DNA of 47,911 nt from B1SED10-16 sp046498365 (lineage in GTDB: Bacteria; Desulfobacterota; Desulfobacteria; Desulfobacterales; Desulfosalsimonadaceae). The notes beneath the pieces are model-generated. The model did not search any database. It saw only the letters and a program-made list of their open reading frames with translations, and was not told the origin of the DNA. Location: contig JAWOAV010000004.1 of assembly GCA_046498365.1 (NCBI GenBank), forward strand, positions 1 to 47,911. The letters run 5' to 3'. Shown here in pieces: positions 29,956-38,155 of this stretch; within the stretch, counting starts at the first letter, position 1; each line of letters starts with the position of its first letter. Position numbers and translations under genes: made by a program.

Positions 29956-32145
29956 TTACTTGATATTCTCGCCGAAACGGTACTTTTCGATTCCCTCCAG
30001 GATGCCGCCGGCGCATTTCTTCTTCGCAAAATAGATACGCTTGCCTTTTTTGATGACTTTTCCGGTCCGGTCCTTTTTGTTGGGAGCATCCAGTCCCACA
30101 ACGACCCCCAGGGGTTCTCCCACCAGCATTTCTCCCGTATTCGCGCATATCAGAAAGCTCGACAAGGGGGTTTCCCACTTGTAGCTGATATACCGTATGG
30201 CCTTTCCCTTGGAAGCGCGGTAGGGAATAATGTCCAGGTGCTTTTGGTCATAATAGACCAGGGTATACCGGCACTTGTTTCTGGACAGAAGATCATGGAT
30301 TTTGGACAGGCGGTCTTTGGCCGGGGGCATGGTATAGCTGATTTTCAGTTTTCTCTGATTCGACGCGTCTTGCAGCGTCAAAAAATCAAAGCGCTTCAGG
30401 AGTTTTTTTATTTTTTCAGACTCCCACCGATTGGCAATATGGGTTTCCCACCCATTGTCATAATGGTGTTCCTTTCCATAATAAATCTCCGTGCCGGAAG
30501 CCGATATGATGATGTCGGGGAAGGGTATCTTTCGGTCTTTTACAAATTCGGATATCTCTTCGATGCTGCGCCCGCTTGTCACACCGAATGCGATTTTTTT
30601 CTGGTTGCGTTCGATCCATTTCGAAAGTTTTTCCATCTCCTTTTTGTCATTGCAGAGCATAATGTCATCGATATCTGCAATTAAAAATCGCTTCAACTGG
30701 GTCAGGCGCTTGCCGATCGGCGTGTATGGCCGGCGTTTTTTCAATTTTGACCGGTTAAGGCTTTCCGTCAGGGGCTTGAGCGCTTTGATATAGGTGTCCG
30801 CATGGGAGTCCCAGGTGTAGTATTTCCGGACATTCATAATGCCGTTTCGCGAGCACGTCTCCCAGTATTCAGGATCGGTAAGCAGCGTTTTAATCGCATC
30901 GGCGATTGCCCCGGTATCGGTTGTGTCCACCAGGATCCCGTTTTGACAGTATTCCATAATATCACGGGGGCCGCCGTCGTCGGTGGCGACAAGGGGGAGT
31001 CCCGTGGCGCCGGCTTCAAGCAGTGTGAGCCCGAAGGGCTCCGTCATCGCAGGATTGACAAATACCCCGTGCTTCTCCGCGGTAATCCTGTAAAGGGCAG
31101 GCACTTCGTATTCAACGTCATGCTTCTTGGGGATTGCCAGTTTTCCGTAAAGGTCATAACGGTCCATTTCCAGCAGCATCCGGGTCAAGACATCTTTTTC
31201 ATTGTCCTCCATTTCGTCGATATCCTTGCGGATGCCGGCGAAAATCGCCAGGTTCGCAAGGGCCTGGAGCTCTCTGTCCTCGCCGTATGCCTGGATAAGA
31301 CCCGTGATATTCTTGCGTTTGTCCGGCCGGGAAAGTGCAAGAATCAATGGTTTGTCCGGAAACACCAGGAAGCGGTCCAGCTGCTTCAGCAGGTTGGCCT
31401 GGGCGTATTTTTCCATTTCCGATTTTTCTTCTTCGGGCAGCCGGTCATGATAAAACGGGTAGAAACGATCCACGTCAATGCCCGGCGGTATGACCTTGTA
31501 GTCCGGAAAATCCGAATTCATGTAGCTGCCGTACTGGTCCGTCTTCTCCTGGTTTGTGCTGGCAATGACGAGATCCGCGGATTTCAGTATGTTTTCTTCT
31601 GCGGCGATCCGCGTATCGATCTTGTATATGCGCTTTACATCCGATTCTTCCATGCCGTCGTTGATGAGCTTCTGCTTTTTGCCGATGCCCAGGGAGTGGC
31701 CGGTGTAGATAAACGGCAGGCCGAAGATGTTCGCCAGGTTCATCGCGACGTAGCCTGCATCCGGGTAGTGCCCGTGGAGCACATCGGGAAAATCGTTTTC
31801 ACGGATGATGAATTTGATCGTTTTGTCGATATATTCATCCATGTGGGGCCATAACAGCTCCTTGCGCATATATTTTTTCCCGCCGCACTGAATCCGGACA
31901 ATCCGGCACTTGTCGCTGAGCGTTTCGATGGGTCGGGCATAGTCCTCGGATACGTTGCGGTCGGATATCAGCCGGGTGAAAAGATCCACCTTGCGGATAT
32001 CGTCTCTTTTGGCAAGATGCTTTGCGAGTTCGACAACGTAGAGCACCTGCCCCCCGGTGTCCGCATCGCGGCCGAGTTCCGGGTTGTTCATCCGTACAAG
32101 CCCATGGACGGAGAACATCTGTATGTAAAGCCCTTTTTCAGACAT
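29956..32145 (-). CDS. sps: Sucrose-phosphate synthase with C-terminal SPP-like domain
   Basis: Makes sucrose-6-phosphate from UDP-glucose and fructose-6-phosphate, usually for osmoprotection or storage. The 729-residue product has an N-terminal GT-B part with LGRDADTGGQVLYVVELAKH (about 24-43) and HGHYPDAGY, then the donor-binding half with ALSRPDKRKN, TEPFGLTLLEAGATGLPL and ATDDGGP. The C-terminal HAD domain (about 490-729) resembles sucrose-phosphatase: motif I is FLIADIDDIM, TSGRS and SKGKAIRYI are kept, but motif IV reads CANTGEM where active enzymes have GDSGND. The phosphatase is thus probably inactive. The ATG at 32143-32145 has AGGAG seven bases upstream and overlaps the fructokinase stop by eight bases. 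Confidence 0.92.
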   Translation of the reverse strand: MSEKGLYIQMFSVHGLVRMNNPELGRDADTGGQVLYVVELAKHLAKRDDIRKVDLFTRLISDRNVSEDYARPIETLSDKCRIVRIQCGGKKYMRKELLWPHMDEYIDKTIKFIIRENDFPDVLHGHYPDAGYVAMNLANIFGLPFIYTGHSLGIGKKQKLINDGMEESDVKRIYKIDTRIAAEENILKSADLVIASTNQEKTDQYGSYMNSDFPDYKVIPPGIDVDRFYPFYHDRLPEEEKSEMEKYAQANLLKQLDRFLVFPDKPLILALSRPDKRKNITGLIQAYGEDRELQALANLAIFAGIRKDIDEMEDNEKDVLTRMLLEMDRYDLYGKLAIPKKHDVEYEVPALYRITAEKHGVFVNPAMTEPFGLTLLEAGATGLPLVATDDGGPRDIMEYCQNGILVDTTDTGAIADAIKTLLTDPEYWETCSRNGIMNVRKYYTWDSHADTYIKALKPLTESLNRSKLKKRRPYTPIGKRLTQLKRFLIADIDDIMLCNDKKEMEKLSKWIERNQKKIAFGVTSGRSIEEISEFVKDRKIPFPDIIISASGTEIYYGKEHHYDNGWETHIANRWESEKIKKLLKRFDFLTLQDASNQRKLKISYTMPPAKDRLSKIHDLLSRNKCRYTLVYYDQKHLDIIPYRASKGKAIRYISYKWETPLSSFLICANTGEMLVGEPLGVVVGLDAPNKKDRTGKVIKKGKRIYFAKKKCAGGILEGIEKYRFGENIK

Positions 32146-33043
32146 ATCCGGCTCCTGACAATTGTCTTCGGAACGGTTCGTAAAACTCCGGGTCATCCGG
32201 AACGGCGCCTTTTATCGTGCATATTTTCGAAGAAAATGCGGTGGCGATGGACAAAATTTTTTCAAGGGGGAGCCCTTTCAGGTAGCCGACAGCGAGTATC
32301 GCAGCGTAGGCGTCGCCTGCCCCCACGGTATCGGCAATTTCCGAGGCCGTGACATCGGCGTGCTTGTGTTCGTTGGCGGTGAAGATGTCGCTGCCGGCTG
32401 CCCCCTTTGTAAGGGAGACGATTTCGATGCCGAAGTTTTTCATCAGCCATCTGGCGGATGCCGGGTCCGGTTCGTTGCGTTGATGCAGACCCTTTATGTA
32501 GGCAAGTTCGTCCTCGTTGAGCTTGAGAATATCGGTGCTTTCGAGGGATTTTTGAATAATCGCATTGTTGTAATTGCCCGTGCGAAGATTGATGTCGTAG
32601 AAGCATTTTGTTTTTGGGTCGCGGTTTCCCAAAAATCCCTGGACGGCGTTGAACGCCGCTTCCGTTCGCTGTGCCAGCGTCCCAAAATAAATCAACTCAA
32701 CCGGCCGCCCGCCGGCAATATCGGCCGGTTTGCCCGGGAAATCGATATGATCATAGGCGACATCGGCCCGTATTTCGAATTCATGACTGCCTCTGCCGTC
32801 CGGGGTGACGATGACCCGGCCGGTTTCATGGTTCTTGTCGATCTGGACAAACCGGGTGTCAAACCCGCTTTTTTCAAGAATGGAGAGTATGTCGGACCCG
32901 GCGGCATCGTCACCGATGCGGGTGATAAACGCAACATCCATGCCCAGGTGCTTTGCATGATATGCAAAATTAAACGGGGCCCCGCCGATGCGGCTGTAGC
33001 GGGGGAAGACATCAAAAAGTATTTCGCCGATGGCCAGTATCAA
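32138..33043 (-). CDS. PfkB-family carbohydrate kinase, likely fructokinase
   Basis: Phosphorylates a sugar, probably fructose to fructose-6-phosphate, the co-substrate of the sucrose-phosphate synthase encoded directly after it. The 301-residue product has the ribokinase-family opening AIGEILFDVFP with GGAPFNFAYHAKHLG, TRIGDDAAG, and the catalytic DTVGAGDAYAA near the C-terminus (the anion hole and general base Asp). TTG 33041-33043 is chosen as the start because GGAGG lies five bases in front; the GTG at 33049 overlaps that site. The stop overlaps the next start (ATGTCTGA), a sign of translational coupling. Sugar specificity is inferred from context. Confidence 0.88.
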   Translation of the reverse strand: MILAIGEILFDVFPRYSRIGGAPFNFAYHAKHLGMDVAFITRIGDDAAGSDILSILEKSGFDTRFVQIDKNHETGRVIVTPDGRGSHEFEIRADVAYDHIDFPGKPADIAGGRPVELIYFGTLAQRTEAAFNAVQGFLGNRDPKTKCFYDINLRTGNYNNAIIQKSLESTDILKLNEDELAYIKGLHQRNEPDPASARWLMKNFGIEIVSLTKGAAGSDIFTANEHKHADVTASEIADTVGAGDAYAAILAVGYLKGLPLEKILSIATAFSSKICTIKGAVPDDPEFYEPFRRQLSGAGYV

Positions 33044-33066
33044 AAGCACCTCCGCAATTACGGGCG

Positions 33067-33528
33067 TTAAAAAAGAACCCTCAATCCGCCGATTAATTCA
33101 AGATCTTCGCTCCGGTTGCGGTTGCTCGAAAACAAAAATCTGGCTTTCAAATCTATGGAAAGGTAGTCGGTTAAAAAGTGGTTCAGCCCGGCCGCCGGCC
33201 CGAAACGAACATGGTCGTTGGTTTCGTAATCCTCGTATAGCATGATTGCCGATAAGTAGGGAAATGTCATGGTCCCGAGGTGAAAATGATGCTCCATCGT
33301 CAAGCCGACGGACCATTTTGTTTCGCCGTTATCGCTAGAAGTGAACAGGGCGCCGAGGAGCAGTTCGTCGGTTACGAAACGGCCGTACATAAATTCCAGA
33401 TCCCAGTTGCTGTCCTTGTAATCGAAACTGAACTGAAACTGCTGGGCGCCCTCCTCCAGCAGGGGAAACGCATGGGAAGAAACAGGCATTATAAGCATAA
33501 TGGTCATTGCCGCCAGAATTTTTTTCAT
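33067..33528 (-). CDS. Small outer-membrane beta-barrel-like protein
   Basis: A 153-residue exported protein. MKKILAAMTIMLIMPVSSHA is a Sec signal peptide with AxA-like cleavage after SHA. The rest alternates polar and aromatic residues in strands (FQFSFDYKDSNWDLEFMYGR, WSVGLTMEHHFHLG, YLSIDLKARFLF) and ends LELIGGLRVLF with a terminal phenylalanine, as outer-membrane barrels do. About eight strands would fit. The ATG at 33526-33528 has AGGAG and AGG upstream. No family name recognised. It lies just upstream of the fructokinase gene on the same strand (24 bases) and may share its transcript. Confidence 0.72.
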   Translation of the reverse strand: MKKILAAMTIMLIMPVSSHAFPLLEEGAQQFQFSFDYKDSNWDLEFMYGRFVTDELLLGALFTSSDNGETKWSVGLTMEHHFHLGTMTFPYLSAIMLYEDYETNDHVRFGPAAGLNHFLTDYLSIDLKARFLFSSNRNRSEDLELIGGLRVLF

Positions 33529-33755
33529 CCTGCTTCTCCTCGCAATACGGATTTTTTCCGTTTTCAATGCGCCCGGGAGGTGTTCCCGGCGCTATGACAG
33601 AAGGCTGCTTCTGCAATCACGTTAAAAGATAATAAAGACACTGCATTTTTTCAAGAAGTTTCCCCCCGGATGTCTCCTTCCGGAAAAACCGGCAATGTCG
33701 TTTGGCAGCCTTCGATGGTTGAATTTCCGGATGGGTACGGCCGATAAAAAAAGGA

Positions 33756-33811
33756 TTGACAAACCGGACAGAATGGCCCATTTTAAAATTAACGTATTAT
33801 CATTAGTTAAT
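33756..33811 (+). promoter_or_regulatory. Promoter/operator candidate for the arsR-P1B ATPase unit
   Basis: TTGACA at 33756-33761 is a perfect -35; a weak -10 (ATTTTA) follows after 18 bases. Downstream, ATTAAC at 33788-33793 and GTTAAT at 33806-33811 form an inverted repeat with 12 bases between, AT-rich like SmtB/ZiaR/CadC operators, placed just before the gene for an ArsR-type repressor. The dyad is seen; its function is inferred. Confidence 0.45.
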
Positions 33812-33835
33812 ATGAAAACGCGCCAGGGGTCAAAA

Positions 33836-34225
33836 ATGGTGGAAATAAGGCAAAATGACATTGAAACAGACGATATCACATGCGGTATACGGATTATCCA
33901 TGAGGATACCGTGAACCGGGTAAAAGGGCATTTGCCGGACCGGACCATTTCAGTCGAACTCGCATCTTTTTTCAAGCTTTTCGCCGATCCGACGCGGATC
34001 AGCATTTTATGGGCCCTTTCCAAAGCGGAAATGTGCGTGTGCGACCTTTGTGCGCTGCTCGGCATGAAGCAGTCCGCTGTTTCCCAGCAGTTGAAGATCC
34101 TCCGGCAATCGCGCATCGTCAAAAACCGCCGGGACGGCAAGGTGATTTATTATTCTTTGGATGACGACCATATCGAAGGCGTATTGAAGCTCGGCATGAA
34201 CCATATTCTTGAAAGAAAACCATAG
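33836..34225 (+). CDS. ArsR/SmtB-family metal-sensing repressor
   Basis: A 129-residue winged-helix repressor expected to release DNA when it binds Zn, Cd or Pb. The helix-turn-helix is DLCALLGMKQSAVSQQLKIL, preceded by FADPTRISILWAL. Metal-site residues of two kinds are visible: the alpha-3 box AEMCVCDL with a further Cys near the N-terminus (ITCGI), and an alpha-5 site DDDHIEGVLKLGMNHILE matching D-x-H-x10-H-x2-E. The ATG at 33836 is preferred over 33812, since AGGGG is six bases upstream and the earlier one lies on the operator. It is 15 bases before the P1B ATPase gene, its expected target. Confidence 0.9.
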   Translation: MVEIRQNDIETDDITCGIRIIHEDTVNRVKGHLPDRTISVELASFFKLFADPTRISILWALSKAEMCVCDLCALLGMKQSAVSQQLKILRQSRIVKNRRDGKVIYYSLDDDHIEGVLKLGMNHILERKP

Positions 34226-34240
34226 GCGTGTATCGATATT

Positions 34241-36415
34241 ATGGAAAAATACCTGGTAAAGAACCTCGATTGTGCCGCATGCGCGGCAAAGATAGAAAAT
34301 GCCCTGAACCTTTCCGACGGCGTGGACAAAGCGTCCATCGACTTTTCAACGCAGTTGCTCCATGTGCGTGCTGCCAATTACGACCATGTCAAAGACATTG
34401 TTAGAGGGGTCGATCCGGACGTTCGGCTGGAAAAGCCCGCCGCTTCCCGGGATAAAACCGCCGATAGCGGGGCCGATTTTGACGCGCGTTCGGAACTGAT
34501 GCGTCTTCTTTTTTTCGGTGCGCTGTTTGCAGGGGTCCTGCTCATTGATTATACCCCGGTGCTTGAAATCGGTCCCTTTGCGTTTGCAGTGCTGTCCATA
34601 GCGGTCTACCTGGTCGTTGGATTCTCCGTCATTCGCCGTGCCGTCCAGACCGTCGTGCGGAGGGATTTTTTCGATGAAAACGTTTTGATGGTGATTGCTA
34701 CCATCGGTGCCGTTGCCATCGGCGCCTATTCCGAAGCCGTGGCCGTCATGGTGTTTTACAAAACCGGCGAGTTCCTCCAGAGCCTTGCCGTGTTCCGTTC
34801 AAGGCGGTCCATACGGGCGCTCCTGGCCCGGAAACCGGATCATGCAAACCTCAAAACCGATGCGGGGATTGTGCAAATCGACCCTGAATCGGCAAATCCC
34901 GGTGACATCATCATCGTCAGGCCCGGAGAGAAAATGCCCCTGGACGGAAAGGTCATCAGCGGCATATCCACGGTCGATTCATCGGTTCTGACCGGGGAGT
35001 CCGTTCCCAAATCCATCGAGGCGGAAGACATGGTTCTCGCCGGGGAAATCAACATGACCGGCGCCGTGACCGTCGAAATTACAAGGCCTTATGCGGAATC
35101 ATCCATTGCCCGTATGCTCGAACTGGTGGAAAACGCCTCTGCCCGGAAATCGGCGACCGAAAACTTCATTACGGTATTTGCACGCTATTACACCCCCGCC
35201 ATGGTTGCGCTGGCTGCCGGCCTGGCATTTCTGCCGCCGCTTTTCATTACGGGCGCGACATTCGAACAATGGATCTACCGCGCCCTGATCCTTCTGGTCA
35301 TTTCCTGCCCCTGCGCACTGGTGATCAGCATCCCGCTGGGATATTTCGGGGGGATTGGCCGGGCGTCGAAAAGCGGCATCCTGGTCAAGGGGGCCAATTA
35401 TCTGGATGCGCTTGCGGCAGTAAAGGTCGTTGTTTTCGATAAAACCGGCACCTTGACCGAAGGGGTGTTCCACGTGCAAACAGTGGTCCCGGAAAACGGG
35501 TATGATCCCGAGGCGCTCCTCGCTCTGGCCGCAAAGGCGCAGCAGCATTCCAACCACCCCATTGCCAAATCGATTGTGGAGGCCTACAGGCGCGGCGGCG
35601 GCCGGTTTGACGGCACGGATCCGGATGAGCACAGTGAACAGTCGGGCAGGGGCATTACGGCGAGATTCGGCGACAAGACCATACGCGTCGGAAACGACAG
35701 CCTGATGCGCCGGGAAAATATCGCCTTCAAACCGGTACAAACGGCGGATACGATTGCCCACGTAGCGGTAAATGATGTGTATGCCGGGTATATCCTCATC
35801 GGGGACAGGGTCAAGCCGGATTCGGCGGAGGCCGTGGCATCGCTCCGGAAGAGCGGCGTGAAAAAGATCATGATGCTTACCGGGGACAATCCGTATGCCG
35901 CGGAAGCCATCGGGACGCAGCTGGGGTTGGACGAGTATTACGCCGGTCTTCTCCCGGAAGACAAAGTCCGGATTTTTGAAACATTACAATCCAGGCACGC
36001 CCTTGACGGGAAAGCCGCATTTGTGGGGGACGGCATTAATGATGCGCCGGTAATCGCCCGGGCGGATGTGGGGGTGGCAATGGGCGCGCTCGGGTCGGAC
36101 GCCGCCATTGAAACAGCGGACGTGGTGCTGATGACTGACTCTCCTGCAAAAATGGCCGAGGCCGTTTCCATCGGTCGGCGGACGCGGGTCATCGTGTGGG
36201 AGAATATCTTGCTGGCCCTTTCGGTGAAGGGCATTGTCATTGCGCTCGGGGCTTTCGGCATGGCGACCATGTGGGCGGCTGTTTTCGCGGATGTGGGGAC
36301 CGCCCTTCTCGCGGTCATCAATTCAACGCGAATGCTTGCGGAAAAAAAACAGGCCTCCCCACCCGCCGGTAAAACGACCGCCCGTGCGGATGCAGATCTT
36401 TCCCGGGCTGCCTGA
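34241..36415 (+). CDS. P1B-type heavy-metal ATPase (Zn/Cd/Pb exporter)
   Basis: A 724-residue inner-membrane pump that expels divalent soft metals using ATP. It has a short N-terminal metal-binding domain with LDCAACAAK (Cys11, Cys14), membrane segments from about residue 85, TGES near 249, the transmembrane metal motif SCPCALVISIPLGYFGG (about 355-371; CPC followed by the later Lys/Asp of the P1B-2 class), the phosphorylated aspartate in DKTGTLTEG (Asp400), SNHPIAKS, and GDGINDAPV near 597. The sequence fits CadA/ZntA rather than the copper type. It follows the ArsR-type repressor gene by 15 bases and they should be co-transcribed. Confidence 0.93.
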   Translation: MEKYLVKNLDCAACAAKIENALNLSDGVDKASIDFSTQLLHVRAANYDHVKDIVRGVDPDVRLEKPAASRDKTADSGADFDARSELMRLLFFGALFAGVLLIDYTPVLEIGPFAFAVLSIAVYLVVGFSVIRRAVQTVVRRDFFDENVLMVIATIGAVAIGAYSEAVAVMVFYKTGEFLQSLAVFRSRRSIRALLARKPDHANLKTDAGIVQIDPESANPGDIIIVRPGEKMPLDGKVISGISTVDSSVLTGESVPKSIEAEDMVLAGEINMTGAVTVEITRPYAESSIARMLELVENASARKSATENFITVFARYYTPAMVALAAGLAFLPPLFITGATFEQWIYRALILLVISCPCALVISIPLGYFGGIGRASKSGILVKGANYLDALAAVKVVVFDKTGTLTEGVFHVQTVVPENGYDPEALLALAAKAQQHSNHPIAKSIVEAYRRGGGRFDGTDPDEHSEQSGRGITARFGDKTIRVGNDSLMRRENIAFKPVQTADTIAHVAVNDVYAGYILIGDRVKPDSAEAVASLRKSGVKKIMMLTGDNPYAAEAIGTQLGLDEYYAGLLPEDKVRIFETLQSRHALDGKAAFVGDGINDAPVIARADVGVAMGALGSDAAIETADVVLMTDSPAKMAEAVSIGRRTRVIVWENILLALSVKGIVIALGAFGMATMWAAVFADVGTALLAVINSTRMLAEKKQASPPAGKTTARADADLSRAA

Positions 36416-36586
36416 TCGGACGAATCGTTTTGCGCCTGCGTCTCTTTATATAACCCATTTCAACATTCGGATTTCGGTTCAAGATCGCGCCCGGCGTATG
36501 TTTCAAACCGCAGACAACCTGGCGTACTTCGAGGATTTGAAAAAAGACGCCAACAATATTGATGAACTCGTAAAAAGTCGTTTTCA

Positions 36587-36711
36587 GATGGCGCCGTAAA
36601 AAGTTCAAGATCAAGGCTTGCGTGATTTCGAAGAATGCAGCGTACTTAGCTGTACGTGAGATTCTGAGAAATCACGCGTAACGCAGATATTGGACTTTTT
36701 ACGACGCCATC
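36587..36711. repeat. R2 element, copy b
   Basis: Ends GATGGCGCCGTAAAAAGTTC and GACTTTTTACGACGCCATC are inverted. The arms include CAAGATCAAGGCTTGCGTGA and GAAATCACGCGTAACGCAGA, with a central CGTACTTAGCTGTACG. Length 125 bases. It occupies much of the gap before moeA; 36416-36586 otherwise holds ATTCGGATTTCGGTTC, also seen at 11629, and a short frame (MFQTADNLAYFEDLKKDANN) of no clear worth. Confidence 0.85.
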
Positions 36712-36834
36712 AATATGGGGGCGAAAGACAATGTCGAGACAGGTTCTAAATCATTGACAGCCGGCCGGGAAGTGATTTACAACCACATCGTTCCTGCGCT
36801 TGCCCTGAATCCTTTGAATAGTGGCTCGTTCAAT

Positions 36835-38079
36835 ATGAATGCAATCCTTGATATCGGTTTTGAAGAAGCCCTGAAGCGGGCAATGGAAAACGTCTTTGCC
36901 GTGAAGCAGGAGACATTGCCGGTGGACCGGGCGGTCGGCCGCATTGTTGCGAAGCCTTTATATGCGCGGGTCGATTCCCCGTCGGTGGACGCCTCCCTGA
37001 AAGATGGATATGCGGTTGTTTCAACGGACCTTGCCCGTGCTGCCCCCGACAATCCGGTAAAATTGAAAATCAGCGGACATGTGGCGGCCGGGGATCCGTG
37101 CGGGACAACCGTTGCGCCGGGATACGCCATACGGATTCTGAGCGGCGCGCCCATACCGGAAGGAGCCGATGCCGTTGTCGCGGACGAATTCGTGGAACTG
37201 CAGGATCCGCATATCCGTGCATTTGCCGATGCCGGGCCCGGTCGAAACATACTGGAAAAGGGGGCCGATGTATTTTCAGGGGAACGGCTCATGGATATCG
37301 GGGACCGGATGCGGCCGCAGACCGCAGCCTTGGTTGTGGCTGGCGGTATATCGGAAATCCCTGTTTTTTCGCGCCCGACCATCGGGCTGCTGGCCACCGG
37401 CAGCGAGGTGCTTCTCCCGGGAAGCCGTCTTGAAGAAGGGAAACTGTATGCCAGCAACCTTGCGCTGCAGCATGCATGGCTCACTACCGAGGGTTTTGAA
37501 GTCGATTTCCGGCTTTCGGGAGATTCGGAAAAGGACATTGCTGATGCCGCAACAGCGCTCCTGTCGGAGGCGGACGTCTTGATTACCTCCGGCGGCGCAT
37601 GGAAAGGGGATCACGACCTCATGGTCAAGGTCCTTGACCGCCTGGGCTGGGACATGATCTTTCACCGGGTCCGGATTGGTCCGGGAAAAGCCGTGGGTAT
37701 GGGGATGCTTTGGGGGAAACCGGTTTTCTGCCTCCCCGGCGGCCCGGCGTCCAATGAGACCTCTTTTATGATGATCGTGTTTCCCGCGGTCCTCAAGATG
37801 GCCGGTTATCTGCACACCCCGTATCTCCAGCTTTACGGCCGCCTGGAAAGGTCCGTTTCCGGCCAGGCAGACTGGACCCAGTTCATCCAGTGCGACCTGT
37901 CCGTCGATCGTTCACAAATCATCCTTCACCCCAAAAAAATGAAAAGCCGGCTCGCAGCCATGGCCAAGTCGGCGGCGGTAGTAAAGATTCCCGAGGGTGT
38001 CGACACCCTTTTGCAGGGATCGGAAGTGCCGTTTATATGCCTTGACCCAAAGCGGTTCATGAAGTCGATTCCCGGGTAA
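36835..38079 (+). CDS. moeA: Molybdopterin molybdotransferase (MoeA family)
   Basis: Inserts molybdate or tungstate into molybdopterin. The 414-residue product follows MoeA domain order: an N-terminal MoeA_N part with DSPSVDASLKDGYAV and HVAAGDP, SGAPIPEGADAVV, then the MoCF/MogA-like domain with LLATGSEVL, LITSGGAWKGDHD (active MoeA usually has TSGGVS-x-GDxD), GPGKAVGMG, LPGGPASNE and a C-terminal barrel. The variant motif and LPGGPASN place it in the second MoeA type of deltaproteobacteria, often tied to molybdo- or tungsto-enzymes. The ATG at 36835 is preferred because upstream sequence enters the R2 repeat. It has a weak ribosome site. Confidence 0.88.
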   Translation: MNAILDIGFEEALKRAMENVFAVKQETLPVDRAVGRIVAKPLYARVDSPSVDASLKDGYAVVSTDLARAAPDNPVKLKISGHVAAGDPCGTTVAPGYAIRILSGAPIPEGADAVVADEFVELQDPHIRAFADAGPGRNILEKGADVFSGERLMDIGDRMRPQTAALVVAGGISEIPVFSRPTIGLLATGSEVLLPGSRLEEGKLYASNLALQHAWLTTEGFEVDFRLSGDSEKDIADAATALLSEADVLITSGGAWKGDHDLMVKVLDRLGWDMIFHRVRIGPGKAVGMGMLWGKPVFCLPGGPASNETSFMMIVFPAVLKMAGYLHTPYLQLYGRLERSVSGQADWTQFIQCDLSVDRSQIILHPKKMKSRLAAMAKSAAVVKIPEGVDTLLQGSEVPFICLDPKRFMKSIPG

Positions 38080-38155
38080 CGGCGGGTTTTTTTGCCCTGC
38101 ATTCAGCGAAAAGTCTTTTTTGAAGCACTACAACCCCTGCAAATGAAATGTTGCG

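Noticed and set aside
30802..31854. A 350-residue plus-strand frame opposite the sucrose-phosphate synthase
   Set aside because: Mirror of a gene with clear glycosyltransferase motifs; no support of its own.
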